Shown piece after piece: positions 9,253-18,133 of a stretch of DNA of 64,000 nt. How positions within the stretch are numbered: the stretch's first letter is position 1; every line of letters begins with the position of its first letter. The stretch spans positions 55,646 through 119,645 of the forward strand of contig NZ_SSNA01000170.1 of NCBI RefSeq assembly GCF_004799445.1. The letters are read 5' to 3'. The translations under genes and the position numbers were made by a program. The notes under the pieces were generated by a model. That model was not told where the DNA came from and ran no database searches. It saw only the letters and a program-made list of their open reading frames with translations. This DNA comes from Bradyrhizobium sp. (lineage in GTDB: Bacteria; Pseudomonadota; Alphaproteobacteria; Rhizobiales; Xanthobacteraceae).

Positions 9253-9750
9253 TCAATCCGTCTTCATGTTCAAGGCATGACAGGCGTTGCAGCGCTGGCG
9301 CAACTGTCCGATCAGCGGCCTGAATTCGTCGGCCCGCTTGGCGCGGCTGGCGCTCCAGGCGATCTTCGAGGCCTCGGTGGCGCGCTGGTAGAAGTCTGCA
9401 AAGTTCAACCACAGACCGGGATTGGCGAACGTATCCGTGGCCGGATCGCGCTCGGCTCCTGGCTTCCACTGATTGGTGGCCGGCGGGAACAGATGCGGGA
9501 ACGCCATCAGCATGGTCGAGATCGTTTCGGCATGCTCCTGGGCATCCGACAGCACGAGCTTGCCTTCCGGCGCCAGCATGGTCTCGACCTCATCCATGTT
9601 CATGTCGATGGCGCCCATGAGGATCTTGCGGGCAAAGATCGTGTCCTTGGGTGCCGGCTGATCCTCCGCGACGGCCGGCACGGCCGCAATGCTGAGCGCT
9701 GCCGCGAGGACACCGACCGCGATGCGGCTTTGTTTGGGAAAAGTGCGCAC
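9253..9750 (-). CDS. Cytochrome c' family haem protein, exported
   Basis: A 165-residue protein with a Sec signal peptide (about residues 1-30, ending AVA-ED) and one haem-binding motif CNACH at residues 154-158 close to the C-terminus. That is the arrangement of class II four-helix cytochromes c'. The region before it is predominantly helical and contains WSASRAKRADEFRPLIGQL. It should be periplasmic, with electron-transfer or gas-binding capacity; the exact role is unknown. It is the last gene of a six-gene minus-strand cassette reaching from 12671. Confidence 0.85.
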   Translation of the reverse strand: MRTFPKQSRIAVGVLAAALSIAAVPAVAEDQPAPKDTIFARKILMGAIDMNMDEVETMLAPEGKLVLSDAQEHAETISTMLMAFPHLFPPATNQWKPGAERDPATDTFANPGLWLNFADFYQRATEASKIAWSASRAKRADEFRPLIGQLRQRCNACHALNMKTD

Positions 9751-9759
9751 GCGCTGGCT

Positions 9760-10185
9760 CTATTCGAGATCGGCCCTTTCGTGGTCGCGGATATTGGTAG
9801 CGTATACCTCGCCGTTGGAAAGCGTCGTCAGCTGACGCAAGAGACCCAGCCTCTTGCCGGGCTCCCGCAGCGGATGGAACACGACCTCGACCAGTTCGCC
9901 AGGCTTCACGGCGTCACGCTGCCAGCCGCCGACGCGCGTCAGGTTCCCGGGGCTCGTCGTTTCGATCAGCCATTCGGCCGGCGCTTCGCCGGACTTGAGC
10001 GTGCCTTTGACGGTCAGCGTGACGTGCGGGTTGACCCAACGCAGCTCCACCAACTTGCCCTTGAGCACCTCGCTCCGCAAGACATCGAACATCGACGCGG
10101 AATGGTGGGCAACCACTTGCGAAATTCCCGCGGCAACGACCGCCAAGACAGCAAACACGCCAATTGATTTCATGAAGAATCGCAT
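9760..10185 (-). CDS. DUF6152-like exported protein, copy 2
   Basis: A 141-residue secreted protein paralogous to its neighbour at 10258-10683. The start was set at the second of two ATGs because AGGAG lies 6 bases before it, matching the spacing of the paralogue. A signal peptide ends in ISQVVA, directly followed by HHSASMFDVL. Shared blocks are ELRWVNPHVTLTVKG, ETTSPGNLTRVGGW and FHPLR. The predicted mature N-terminal His-His plus the internal His of NPHVTL suggest metal binding. The function is unknown. Confidence 0.7.
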   Translation of the reverse strand: MRFFMKSIGVFAVLAVVAAGISQVVAHHSASMFDVLRSEVLKGKLVELRWVNPHVTLTVKGTLKSGEAPAEWLIETTSPGNLTRVGGWQRDAVKPGELVEVVFHPLREPGKRLGLLRQLTTLSNGEVYATNIRDHERADLE

Positions 10186-10257
10186 GGTCATCTCCTGGGG
10201 TTTTTCTTGCCGCTACGTGGTCGGAATCGATCGGGAGAAAGGGCGCAACAGCTTGCT

Positions 10258-10683
10258 TTATTCGAGGCCCGGCTTTTCCTGATCGCGGATATTGGCTGCG
10301 AACACTTCGCCGGTCGCAAGCACGGTGAGCTGTCTCATGAGGCCACTCTTTTTGTCGGCGTCACGCAACGGATGGAACTCGACCTCGACCTGATCGCCCG
10401 GCTTGACCACATCGCGGCGCCATCCGCCGACCCGCACCAGATTTCCGGGGCTGGTCGTTTCCATCAGCCATTCAGCAGGCGCTTCGTCCGCTCTCAGCGA
10501 ACCGTTTAGGGTCAAGGTGACATGCGGGTTGACCCAGCGCAGTTCCACCACGGTACCCTTCAGCGTCATCGTCTTGGAAAAATCGAACATGGATGCCGAA
10601 TGGTGCGCGGCGACCTGGGATATTCCCGCGGCGAGTGCCGCAACGGCGGCAAGCGCGCCGATCGCCTTCATGAGTTGTCGCAT
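10258..10683 (-). CDS. DUF6152-like exported protein, copy 1
   Basis: A 141-residue secreted paralogue of the next gene. The signal peptide ends in ISQVAA before HHSASMFDFSKTMTLKG. The body is beta-rich with ELRWVNPHVTLTLNG, ETTSPGNLVRVGGW and EFHPLRD. The start follows AGGAG by 6 bases. The two copies conserve the His-His after the cleavage site and the internal NPHVTL, the residues most likely to matter. It lies 27 bp after the 281-residue secreted protein gene on the same strand. Possible copper binding is inference only. Confidence 0.7.
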   Translation of the reverse strand: MRQLMKAIGALAAVAALAAGISQVAAHHSASMFDFSKTMTLKGTVVELRWVNPHVTLTLNGSLRADEAPAEWLMETTSPGNLVRVGGWRRDVVKPGDQVEVEFHPLRDADKKSGLMRQLTVLATGEVFAANIRDQEKPGLE

Positions 10684-10709
10684 CGATATCTCCTGTTTTG
10701 CCTTTGCGG

Positions 10710-11555
10710 CTATTTCGCCGGAACAGCTGTCGTGTGGCCCCATTCGGATTTTTCGACGGGTACGAAGATGTGATCGCCTTCCGCATTGACCCGCTCCACC
10801 AGATCGCCGGTGGCGCAGACGCCTTCCACGATGTCGAACTTGCGCGCGCGCTGGCGGAAGAAGATGCGCGTCGTCTTCCACGGCTTGGTCAGAATCTTCG
10901 GCGCGATGATTTCCAGTTCATCATGCAGGATGTCCTTGTCGGCAAGGTGGATGCGTTCGATCACGTGCATGTCGCCATTGTTGGGCAGGCCGGCGGCTTC
11001 GCTGATGGCAAGCGGCGCTTGCGGAATAATATCGACGGTATCGACGACAAGCGTGTCGCCCTCCCAATGCCCGATCGAGTGGCCATGAAAGGTCGGATCG
11101 GAAACTTCCGGGTGACCACGGCCATCGGCGTAGATGCGGCGGATCCGGTTGCCATCCGACTCGCCGAGCATGGTGACCCGGCCGGGCGTGAACAGGACTT
11201 CCATGGCGTTGTGGGTGACCAGCATCCAGGACGGATGCGCCTCGGGCAGGCAGTTGGAAAAGATCAGGCGCGGCCGGCCGGCCTTTTCCTCGGCGAACAT
11301 CTGCTGGATTTTCCTGGCGGCGGTCTCGTTCCACGGTGGCGGATTGGTTTTGACCTGGGCGTCCTGGTCGCTGATTTTCGGATTCCAGACGCCGCTCCAG
11401 TCCGGCAATTTGCCAAGATCGGCCCAATCCTGGGCTGATGGCGGCGGGTTGATGACGGTTGGCGCCTTCTTGGGGGCTTGCGCGGAAGCCATCGAAGGCG
11501 CCGCCAGCGAGGCAAGCAGACCAACAACGATAATACCCAGTGGACCAGATTTCAC
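10710..11555 (-). CDS. Secreted protein of unknown function with DWSGVW and GHWEGDTLVVDT motifs
   Basis: A 281-residue protein with a signal peptide (about residues 1-26, cut after MASAQA). Motifs are PDWSGVWNP at about 52-60, NCLPEAHPSWM, and HGHSIGHWEGDTLVVDT at about 162-178, a pattern seen in many exported proteins of unknown function in proteobacteria. The C-terminal half is beta-rich. It lies between the DUF6644-like membrane genes and the two DUF6152-like genes, so it probably acts in the same periplasmic process. No catalytic residues can be named. Confidence 0.7.
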   Translation of the reverse strand: MKSGPLGIIVVGLLASLAAPSMASAQAPKKAPTVINPPPSAQDWADLGKLPDWSGVWNPKISDQDAQVKTNPPPWNETAARKIQQMFAEEKAGRPRLIFSNCLPEAHPSWMLVTHNAMEVLFTPGRVTMLGESDGNRIRRIYADGRGHPEVSDPTFHGHSIGHWEGDTLVVDTVDIIPQAPLAISEAAGLPNNGDMHVIERIHLADKDILHDELEIIAPKILTKPWKTTRIFFRQRARKFDIVEGVCATGDLVERVNAEGDHIFVPVEKSEWGHTTAVPAK

Positions 11556-11627
11556 GCGCAGTTCTCCGAAATATGAGGTGGCCCGATAAACCCATGCAGC
11601 GTAGCGACAACCCGTTTCATTGTGAAG

Positions 11628-12125
11628 TCAGTGCATCGTGAAGCCGATCCCGCGACCGAACGCGACCACGGCGATCCATAGCAGCAGCGAGATGGTCGCG
11701 GCGGCCTTGGCGGCGATCGGCGCGCGGCCGGTTCCCGTGTCCCAGCGCTGGACGTCGCCAGTGCCGATGAAATGAAACACCGCCATGTTGAGACCGGCCA
11801 GCGCGAGCAGCACGAGCTTGCCCCGGAACAGGAAATTGTGGGCATAATGCACGGCGTCCGACGAGAACATCAGCGAACCGGTGACCGCGGCGACGGCGAA
11901 CGCGCCCCAGGTATAGGGGATCACGTCGCGCATCAGCCTGCGAACCCTGAGATCGAGCGAAGCAACACCGAGGAGCCGCAGGTCGACGATCGAGATGGTG
12001 CCGACCACCAGCACGATCGCCAAAACGTGAACGGATTCGATCCACGGAAACAGGATTTCATTTTCGGCAATCGCACTGGCGATGGGGGTTGCCTGGAGCC
12101 ATCCCAGAGCGCGGTCAATCTCCAC
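11628..12125 (-). CDS. DUF6644-like membrane protein, copy 2
   Basis: A 165-residue protein with about four membrane helices. The GTG start at 12125 gives MEIDRALGWLQATPIAS and exactly the length of the neighbouring paralogue, and AAGGGA lies 8 bases before it; an upstream ATG at 12164 would add 13 unconserved residues. Conserved segments are HVLAIVLVVGTISIVDLRLLG and HNFLFRGKLVLLALAGLNM. Several His residues in helices (ESVHVLA, AVHYAHNF, VFHFIG) recall haem or metal-binding membrane proteins, but that is inference. Confidence 0.65.
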   Translation of the reverse strand: MEIDRALGWLQATPIASAIAENEILFPWIESVHVLAIVLVVGTISIVDLRLLGVASLDLRVRRLMRDVIPYTWGAFAVAAVTGSLMFSSDAVHYAHNFLFRGKLVLLALAGLNMAVFHFIGTGDVQRWDTGTGRAPIAAKAAATISLLLWIAVVAFGRGIGFTMH

Positions 12126-12173
12126 TGAGAAAATCCCTTGTGTTCGGCATGGTGGCTGGGCCATTCGATCCGG

Positions 12174-12671
12174 TCACGCGAAATAGGCGATCCACCGGCC
12201 TGCGAAAATGATCGAGGACCACAGCAGCATCGAGACAATGGCAACCGTCGCGGCGGCGGCGCGCGGTCCGGAGCGCAGATCGCCGAAGCTGGCATTGCGC
12301 CGCTGCAGAAACTGAAACAGCCCGGTGACGATCAACGCCCCGATCAACAGCAGCATCTTGATCTGGAAGGCCGGATTCTTCAGGGACCGCGCCGGTTCAG
12401 CGATAATCATGAGGATGCCCGTGGCGAGCAGGATTAGCAGGGGCCACCACACCAGCGGCAAGAACCGCGACGTTACTTCCTTCATCGGCCGGTCTGCCCA
12501 GAACACGCCGATCAGGCGAAGATCGATCATCAGCGCCGAGCTGGCGACGACCGCAATCGCGAGGATGTGAATCGTCTGCACCGTCGGCACGGCCCATTTC
12601 GTGACCTGAATCGCCTGGCTCAACGCCGTCTGGTCGATCCAATGGCATATCTCGTTAAGCGTAAGAGCCAT
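12174..12671 (-). CDS. DUF6644-like membrane protein, copy 1
   Basis: A 165-residue protein with four predicted membrane helices, paralogous to the next gene (HILAIAVVASSALMIDLRLIG versus HVLAIVLVVGTISIVDLRLLG). It is the first gene of the minus-strand cassette ending with the cytochrome c' gene, and 48 bp separate it from its paralogue. The function is unknown. The conserved His after VQTI and the repeated pairing with secreted DUF6152-like proteins suggest a shared membrane and periplasmic role. Confidence 0.65.
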   Translation of the reverse strand: MALTLNEICHWIDQTALSQAIQVTKWAVPTVQTIHILAIAVVASSALMIDLRLIGVFWADRPMKEVTSRFLPLVWWPLLILLATGILMIIAEPARSLKNPAFQIKMLLLIGALIVTGLFQFLQRRNASFGDLRSGPRAAAATVAIVSMLLWSSIIFAGRWIAYFA

Positions 12672-13120
12672 GTCAGCCAGCTAGAACCCAATTAGAACCA
12701 AGGAAGAGCCCCAATCACGGCGAATGAGGCGGCAGCGTACATGCGGCGCCCCGGGGGGAGAAGGCATGTTTTCACATGGACGCATGTAATTTCACATGGA
12801 CGCAGGTACCGCGGTGACAGGCCGGCCCCCCTGCATCTTGGTTTTGAGCCGGCGGAGCAGGAACAACCCCGGCCCCCCCTGATCCAGCCGGGCAGATCGC
12901 GCTTTCAGGTGCCCTCTTCGTGCCCGGCGCAAGGACTGGACGGTGCGTTTTACGCGCGCTGCGGCTTGTTATCGGGTCCCGGAGTAGCCACTTGATCCAT
13001 TAGCGTAATTGGGCCGCTGCAACAGCTCCTGTCCCGGAACGCAACGCTTCGCCAAATCCGATAGACGATTTCGACCAACGGCATATCGCTTCGATATGCG
13101 CGTGAGGGGTCAGGACACCT
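12672..13120. other. Intergenic region between divergent operons
   Basis: About 450 bp separate the minus-strand DUF6644 cassette from the plus-strand carbohydrate operon, so promoters for both should lie here. The only clear structure is the tandem repeat at 12770-12804. The G/C-rich stretch 12810-12900 codes for nothing recognisable, and no convincing sigma-70 promoter was found by eye. Confidence 0.5.
12770..12804. repeat. Two tandem copies of a 20-bp repeat
   Basis: TTCACATGGACGCA occurs at 12771-12784 and again at 12791-12804, exactly 20 bp apart, with TTT/ATT just before each copy. The period is about two helical turns, as for paired operator sites. It lies 100 bp upstream of the DUF6644 start and about 320 bp upstream of the phosphomannose isomerase gene. 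Confidence 0.6.
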
Positions 13121-14056
13121 ATGGCCATCGAACATGCCGCCGTGCAGGTTGTGCGCAAGCCGTGGGGGGTCGCGGATCTGCATCCCTGGAGCAGCATCGA
13201 AGGTTCCGGCGATCGAGTTGGGGAGCTGTGGTTTGAGCGCACCGATCGAAGCGCACGGCTCCCGGCGTTACTGCTCAAGCTGCTGTTCACCAGCGAGCCT
13301 TTGTCGATTCAGGTTCATCCGGACGATGCATTCGCCCGCACCGTCGGGCTGCCGAACGGCAAGACCGAAGCATGGTACATCCTCTCGGCAACGCCGGATG
13401 CGCGGATCGGCCTTGGATTGAAACGGCGCCTCGCGCCAGGGGAACTGCGCACGGCGATCAAGAACGGCTCGATTTCCAGTCTGGTTGATTGGCGTTCAGT
13501 CAAGCAAGGCGACGTCATCTTCATCCCTGCCGGCACCATCCACGCCATAGGCGCCGGGATCGTGCTCGCCGAGATTCAGCAACACAGCGACGCGACTTTC
13601 CGTCTGTTCGACTATGGCCGGACGCGCGAGCTACACGAAGACAGCGCCGTCGCCGTTTCCGACGCCGGGCCGCTTCAGACCCAAGCTGGCGCTCGCCGCC
13701 TCACCGCGGTCCGAACCGCGCTGGTCGCAAGCCCGCATTTTGTCCTGGAGCGGATCGATCTTCCGGCAAATTCGAGCTGGGCCCTCAATGCGACGCGGGA
13801 AACCTGGACCCTCGTGATCGAAGGTCAAGCTCGGGTCGGACGGACGAGCCTGAAGGTCGGCGACGCTGTCTTTGCCGAGGCCGACCGCGCCGGGATCGAC
13901 GTCGGGCCCGATGGAATGAGCGCTTTGCTAGCCTATCCGGGACCAGATCCGGTTGTTGCGTTGCTGGAAGACAGTGGAGAACACATGACCAAATCCGCCT
14001 CTACATCGGTTGCGCGCCCGTCGAAACCGGAAGAGATCGTCGGGGTCCAGAGATGA
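13121..14056 (+). CDS. Class I phosphomannose isomerase (ManA-like)
   Basis: A 311-residue cupin-type isomerase interconverting fructose-6-phosphate and mannose-6-phosphate. Metal ligands appear as Gln and His in SIQVHPDDAFA (about residues 64-69), Glu in GKTEAWYIL (about 84) and His in PAGTIHAIGAG (about 144). A second cupin half follows, with an unconserved tail. It is the first gene of a three-enzyme operon and overlaps the glycosyltransferase start by 4 bases, which implies that it feeds mannose units to the downstream enzymes. Confidence 0.88.
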   Translation: MAIEHAAVQVVRKPWGVADLHPWSSIEGSGDRVGELWFERTDRSARLPALLLKLLFTSEPLSIQVHPDDAFARTVGLPNGKTEAWYILSATPDARIGLGLKRRLAPGELRTAIKNGSISSLVDWRSVKQGDVIFIPAGTIHAIGAGIVLAEIQQHSDATFRLFDYGRTRELHEDSAVAVSDAGPLQTQAGARRLTAVRTALVASPHFVLERIDLPANSSWALNATRETWTLVIEGQARVGRTSLKVGDAVFAEADRAGIDVGPDGMSALLAYPGPDPVVALLEDSGEHMTKSASTSVARPSKPEEIVGVQR

Positions 14057-16338
14057 CGCCGCTCCGTCGCATCGCCTTCATCGGTAATTCACTTCCCCGC
14101 CATTGCGGGATCGCCACCTTCACCACGGACCTGCAGCAGGCGATCACGACGTCACGCCAGGACCTCGAGACCCGCATCGTGGCAATGACCGACCATGGTC
14201 AAGCCTATGACTATCCTGCTTCGGTCGCTTTCCAGATCAACGACGGCAACATCGAGGAATATGCACGCGCTGCAGACTTCCTGAACGCCGGCCGGTTCGA
14301 CGTCGTCTGTCTGCAGCATGAATTCGGGATTTTCGGCGGCGAAGCCGGCGCCCACCTTCTCGTGCTGTTGTCGCGCCTCACCGTGCCTGTGGTCACGACG
14401 CTGCACACCGTGTTGGCCAGGCCGACTGCGGTCCAGCGCGCGGTGCTGAACGGCATCGTCGAGGCGTCTTCGAAGATCGTGGTGATGGCCGAGAAGGGCC
14501 GTGAGCTGCTCCGAAGCGTCTATCACGTGCCCGACGACAAGATCGAAGTCATCGCCCACGGTATTCCCGAGGTCGCATTTTCCGGACCCGATGCCGCGAA
14601 GGCCAGGCTCGGCTTTGCCGGGAGGCCGGTCATTCTGACATTCGGCCTGTTGTCTCCCAACAAGGGCATCGAAGTCATGATCGACGCCATGCCGCTGATT
14701 CTGAAGCGGCGCCCGGATGCGGTCTATGTCGTGCTCGGCGCGACGCATCCGAATCTGGTCCGCGACCAGGGCGAGGCCTATCGCGAAAGCCTGATCGCGC
14801 GGGTCCGTGAACTTGGCGTCGAAGACCACGTCGTGTTCCTCGACCGCTTCGTCGATCAGGCGACGCTGCTCGAATTCATTTCGATGTGCGATGTCTATGC
14901 TACGCCCTATCTCAACGAAGCGCAGATGACGTCAGGTACATTGGCCTACAGCTTCGGAATGGGCAGGCCGGTGGTCTCGACGCCCTACTGGCACGCGCAC
15001 GAACTGCTGGCCGATGGCCGCGGCGTTCTGGTGCCCTTTGGCAATGCGGCAGCGACCGGGCACGAGATCGCGGAATTGCTCACCGACGACGCCCGCCGGG
15101 AAGCGATGTGTCGCCGGGCCTACACGTTCAGCCGCACCATGACATGGCAACGCGCCGCCGAGCGTTACGTGTCCGTCTTCGAGCAGGCGCGGCAGGGTCA
15201 CTGGCTCAAGGTCGTCGCCCGCTCCGACGCGACCTCGCCCGAACCGCGCAGCCCGGCGGCGCCCGACATGCAAATCGGTCATTTCCTTGCGATGTGCGAC
15301 GATACCGGGCTGTTCCAGCATGCCGTGCATTCGGTGCCCGATCGCTCGCACGGCTATTGCGTCGATGACAACGCCCGCGCATTGCTGCTGGCCTGCGCCC
15401 TCAACGACCCGGGCGAGCAGCGGCTGCCGGATATCCTGACCGCCCGTTTTGCGGCTTTCGTGCAGCATGCATGGAACCCCGACACCAGGCGATTTCGCAA
15501 CTTCATGGGCTTCAATCGGACCTGGCTTGAGGGCAGCGGTTCCGAAGACAGCCATGGGCGAACGCTCTGGGCCCTGGGCGAGTGCGCGCGCAAAGACGCA
15601 AGCCCGTCGCGGCGGCGCTGGGCTCAAGCCTTGTTCGCCGAAGCATTGCCGACCGCGGAGGGCTTCCGTTCCCCCCGCGCGTGGGCATTCACGCTGCTGG
15701 GTCTGGACGCCTATTGCGCCATGGCGCCGGATGATCTCCACGCCCTGGAAGTCCGGCATTCTCTTGCCGGCAGGTTGATGTCGATTCTGGCGTCGGTCGA
15801 GACCCCGGAATGGGTCTGGTTCGAGGAAGGACTGGCCTATGACAACGCGCGCCTGCCGCAGGCTTTGATGATAGCGGGCATGGCGACGCAAAGGCGTGAT
15901 TATGTCGATGCCGGGCTGAGGTCGCTGCATTGGCTGATGACCCAGCAAACCGCACCGGCGGGTCATTTCCGCCCGGTCGGCACCGCCGGTTTCGGCGAAC
16001 AGCGGCAACGTCCCCGCACCTTCGATCAGCAACCCGTGGAAGCAACGGCGACGATCGCTGCCTGCCTCACGGCCTGGCGGGCGGACGGCGATGCCGAGTG
16101 GAAGACCACCGCAACCCGCGTCTTCGCGTGGTTTTTCGGCAGCAACGACCTGTCCGTGGTGCTGGTCGACCCATACACCGGAAGTTGTCGCGATGGGCTG
16201 CACCCGGATCGTGCTAATGAAAATCGCGGCGGTGAGTCGGTCTTATCCTATCTTCTCAGTCTCGCGGAAATCAGACAGCTCGCCCGCGTCAACACCAGCC
16301 AGACCCCGCCCGCGGCGCTTCGCGCCGTCGGTACCTGA
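14053..16338 (+). CDS. GT4-type glycosyltransferase fused to an alpha/alpha-barrel-like C-terminal domain
   Basis: A 761-residue protein. Residues about 1-390 form a GT-B glycosyltransferase: N-terminal GNSLPRHCGIATFTTDL, donor-site LTFGLLSPNKGIEVMIDAM, and EAQMTSGTLAYSFGMGRPV with an acidic residue before it. Residues about 410-750 form a helical domain beginning MQIGHFLAMCDDTGLFQHAV and GYCVDDNARALLLA, with repeated helices and acidic residues as in (alpha/alpha)6 glycosidases or phosphorylases. The start is the ATG overlapping the isomerase stop. The ManA and GH130 neighbours suggest a mannose-containing glycan or glycoside; the product is not known. Confidence 0.85.
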   Translation: MTPLRRIAFIGNSLPRHCGIATFTTDLQQAITTSRQDLETRIVAMTDHGQAYDYPASVAFQINDGNIEEYARAADFLNAGRFDVVCLQHEFGIFGGEAGAHLLVLLSRLTVPVVTTLHTVLARPTAVQRAVLNGIVEASSKIVVMAEKGRELLRSVYHVPDDKIEVIAHGIPEVAFSGPDAAKARLGFAGRPVILTFGLLSPNKGIEVMIDAMPLILKRRPDAVYVVLGATHPNLVRDQGEAYRESLIARVRELGVEDHVVFLDRFVDQATLLEFISMCDVYATPYLNEAQMTSGTLAYSFGMGRPVVSTPYWHAHELLADGRGVLVPFGNAAATGHEIAELLTDDARREAMCRRAYTFSRTMTWQRAAERYVSVFEQARQGHWLKVVARSDATSPEPRSPAAPDMQIGHFLAMCDDTGLFQHAVHSVPDRSHGYCVDDNARALLLACALNDPGEQRLPDILTARFAAFVQHAWNPDTRRFRNFMGFNRTWLEGSGSEDSHGRTLWALGECARKDASPSRRRWAQALFAEALPTAEGFRSPRAWAFTLLGLDAYCAMAPDDLHALEVRHSLAGRLMSILASVETPEWVWFEEGLAYDNARLPQALMIAGMATQRRDYVDAGLRSLHWLMTQQTAPAGHFRPVGTAGFGEQRQRPRTFDQQPVEATATIAACLTAWRADGDAEWKTTATRVFAWFFGSNDLSVVLVDPYTGSCRDGLHPDRANENRGGESVLSYLLSLAEIRQLARVNTSQTPPAALRAVGT

Positions 16339-16340
16339 AT

Positions 16341-17678
16341 TTGACCGCCCATTTCACTCCAACGAGCCGAGGCATCTTGTCGTCGCGAGCCACCTTCCTC
16401 AACCGTCAGGCGCTTTATCTGCGTCCCGACCCGGCGCGGGTGATCGTGCGCCCGTTCAAGCCGGCGACGGAACCGCGCGATCTCAACCCCACCGACAAGA
16501 CGCGGGCCAACCACATCGTCGACCGGGTTCTCGCGCTCGACCCCGAAGCCGTTGCCAGCCAGCTCGAAGACGTCCTGGACAATTTCGACGGCCGCCACCG
16601 CAACCTGCTGGAGACGTTCGAATCACGCGCCGATGTGATGGAACAGGCGCTGACAGCTCATGGCACCTTCTCCCAGGCCCAGCGCCAACTGATCGGCGCC
16701 TATTTTCTCAACGAATATTCGTTCGAAGCCTCGGCCTTGTTCAACCCCAGCATCGTACCCCATCCCGATCAGTCCGACGCGCCGAAAGGCGGCCTGCGCT
16801 TCATCCTCAGTCTCCGGGCCATTGGCGAAGGGCATGTGTCGTCACTGACATTTCGGGCCGGCACCGTCGCCGCCGATGGGGGCCTGACCGTCGATCCGAC
16901 GGCCCGGCTCGCTTCCAGCCCGCGGATCAGCCGCCGCATATCCAAACCGGACGGCGACCATGTCGAGCTGACTTTCAATCCCGAAGAAGAGCTCAGCGAA
17001 CGCGTGATCTTCCCCGTCACCGATTCCCAGTCGAACGGCATCGAGGATGCGCGCTTTGTCCAATTCAGCGACGAGAATCGGAAAACCTACTACGCGACCT
17101 ATACTGCCTATAGCGGCCGGGCGATCCGTTCCGAATTGATCGAGACCAGCGATTTCATGTCGTTCCGGCTGACACCCCTGAAAGGGGCCGCGGCACAGAA
17201 CAAGGGCATGGCGCTATTTCCTCGCAAGATCGACGGCAAATACGCCATGATCGCGCGGCAGGACAACGAGAACCTGTATCTGATCCGTTCGGACGACCTC
17301 TACACATGGGACGGCGGTCAGGCCATTCTGAAGCCGGAATTTCCCTGGGAGTTCGTTCAGATCGGCAATTGCGGATCGCCGATCGAACTCGATGAAGGCT
17401 GGTTGCTGCTGACGCACGGCGTCGGCCCGGTCCGCAAATACTCGATCGGCGCGGCGCTGCTCGACAAGAACGACCCCTCCAAGGTGCTGGCGCGCTCGCG
17501 CGAGCCGCTGTTGCGGCCTGAACCATCCGAGCGTGAAGGATACGTCCCCAACGTCGTCTATACCTGCGGTGCGATGCGGCACAACGACCAGATCATTTTG
17601 CCCTACGCCGTATCGGACACCTTCTCCAATTTTGCGACCATCAAGATTTCGGCTCTGATGCAAGCGATGAAAGTGTGA
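16341..17678 (+). CDS. GH130 family beta-mannoside phosphorylase or hydrolase
   Basis: A 445-residue five-bladed beta-propeller enzyme of family GH130, whose members act on beta-mannosides including beta-1,2-mannan. Landmarks are FNPSIVPHPDQS, NGIEDARFVQF (the Asp is the expected proton donor), NKGMALFPRKIDGKYAMIARQDNENL, GNCGSPIELDEGWLLLTHGVG and YVPNVVYTCGA. It starts with TTG, 2 bp after the glycosyltransferase stop; a TTG at 16377 is an alternative. Hydrolase versus phosphorylase cannot be decided by eye. It probably trims or recycles the product of the upstream glycosyltransferase. Confidence 0.85.
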   Translation: MTAHFTPTSRGILSSRATFLNRQALYLRPDPARVIVRPFKPATEPRDLNPTDKTRANHIVDRVLALDPEAVASQLEDVLDNFDGRHRNLLETFESRADVMEQALTAHGTFSQAQRQLIGAYFLNEYSFEASALFNPSIVPHPDQSDAPKGGLRFILSLRAIGEGHVSSLTFRAGTVAADGGLTVDPTARLASSPRISRRISKPDGDHVELTFNPEEELSERVIFPVTDSQSNGIEDARFVQFSDENRKTYYATYTAYSGRAIRSELIETSDFMSFRLTPLKGAAAQNKGMALFPRKIDGKYAMIARQDNENLYLIRSDDLYTWDGGQAILKPEFPWEFVQIGNCGSPIELDEGWLLLTHGVGPVRKYSIGAALLDKNDPSKVLARSREPLLRPEPSEREGYVPNVVYTCGAMRHNDQIILPYAVSDTFSNFATIKISALMQAMKV

Positions 17679-17920
17679 TGACCAGGGAAACCAGCTATTT
17701 CGTTCAATCTTTCAACGCCGGCAAAGGCGGAAGCCTAAAGGCCGACGCTCCGATAGCCTGCAAATCGGCGACGGGCGCGCTCCGGACGGCAGAACGATTG
17801 GCATTGAGCAAACTCGGCGTCATTGCGTTCTCATCCACCGGTGACCCCGAAATGGGCGACTATGACGACGAGCCTACGGTCATCTTCCGGAATGGCCAGC
17901 TTCCTGCGGCTTTCGAGTAA
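17678..17920 (+). CDS. Conserved-looking small hypothetical protein
   Basis: An 80-residue soluble protein beginning MTRETSYFVQSFNAGKG. Its ATG overlaps the GH130 stop by one base (a GTG one codon earlier is also possible), so it is translationally coupled to the carbohydrate operon. The pattern (SFNAGKGGSLKADAP, ATGALRTAERLALSKLGVIAFSS) is ordered and continues to an acidic C-terminal part. No family was recognised; it may be unrelated to sugar metabolism. Confidence 0.65.
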   Translation: MTRETSYFVQSFNAGKGGSLKADAPIACKSATGALRTAERLALSKLGVIAFSSTGDPEMGDYDDEPTVIFRNGQLPAAFE

Positions 17921-18133
17921 ACAGCCGGCCGAGGCTTGGAGTTGCGATGACCGCCGCGCCTGACGCTGCCGGTCCTCGGGCGTTCGGCCAGACTGCCAAA
18001 CAGACGGCCTTGGCGCGGATGCGCAGAGTGAGCGACCGGCTGATACCAGCGCACGACTCGTAAAAGTGAAATGAACACCTAAGTATTGACGCAGGGGATT
18101 TACGGGCAGGAACGCGTCAGCGAGGTTGACCTA

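Noticed and set aside
13489..14052. In-frame upstream extension of the glycosyltransferase gene (to 949 residues)
   Set aside because: The added part is Arg/Ser-rich out-of-frame reading of the phosphomannose isomerase gene; conserved sequence begins at 14053 with an ATGA overlap.
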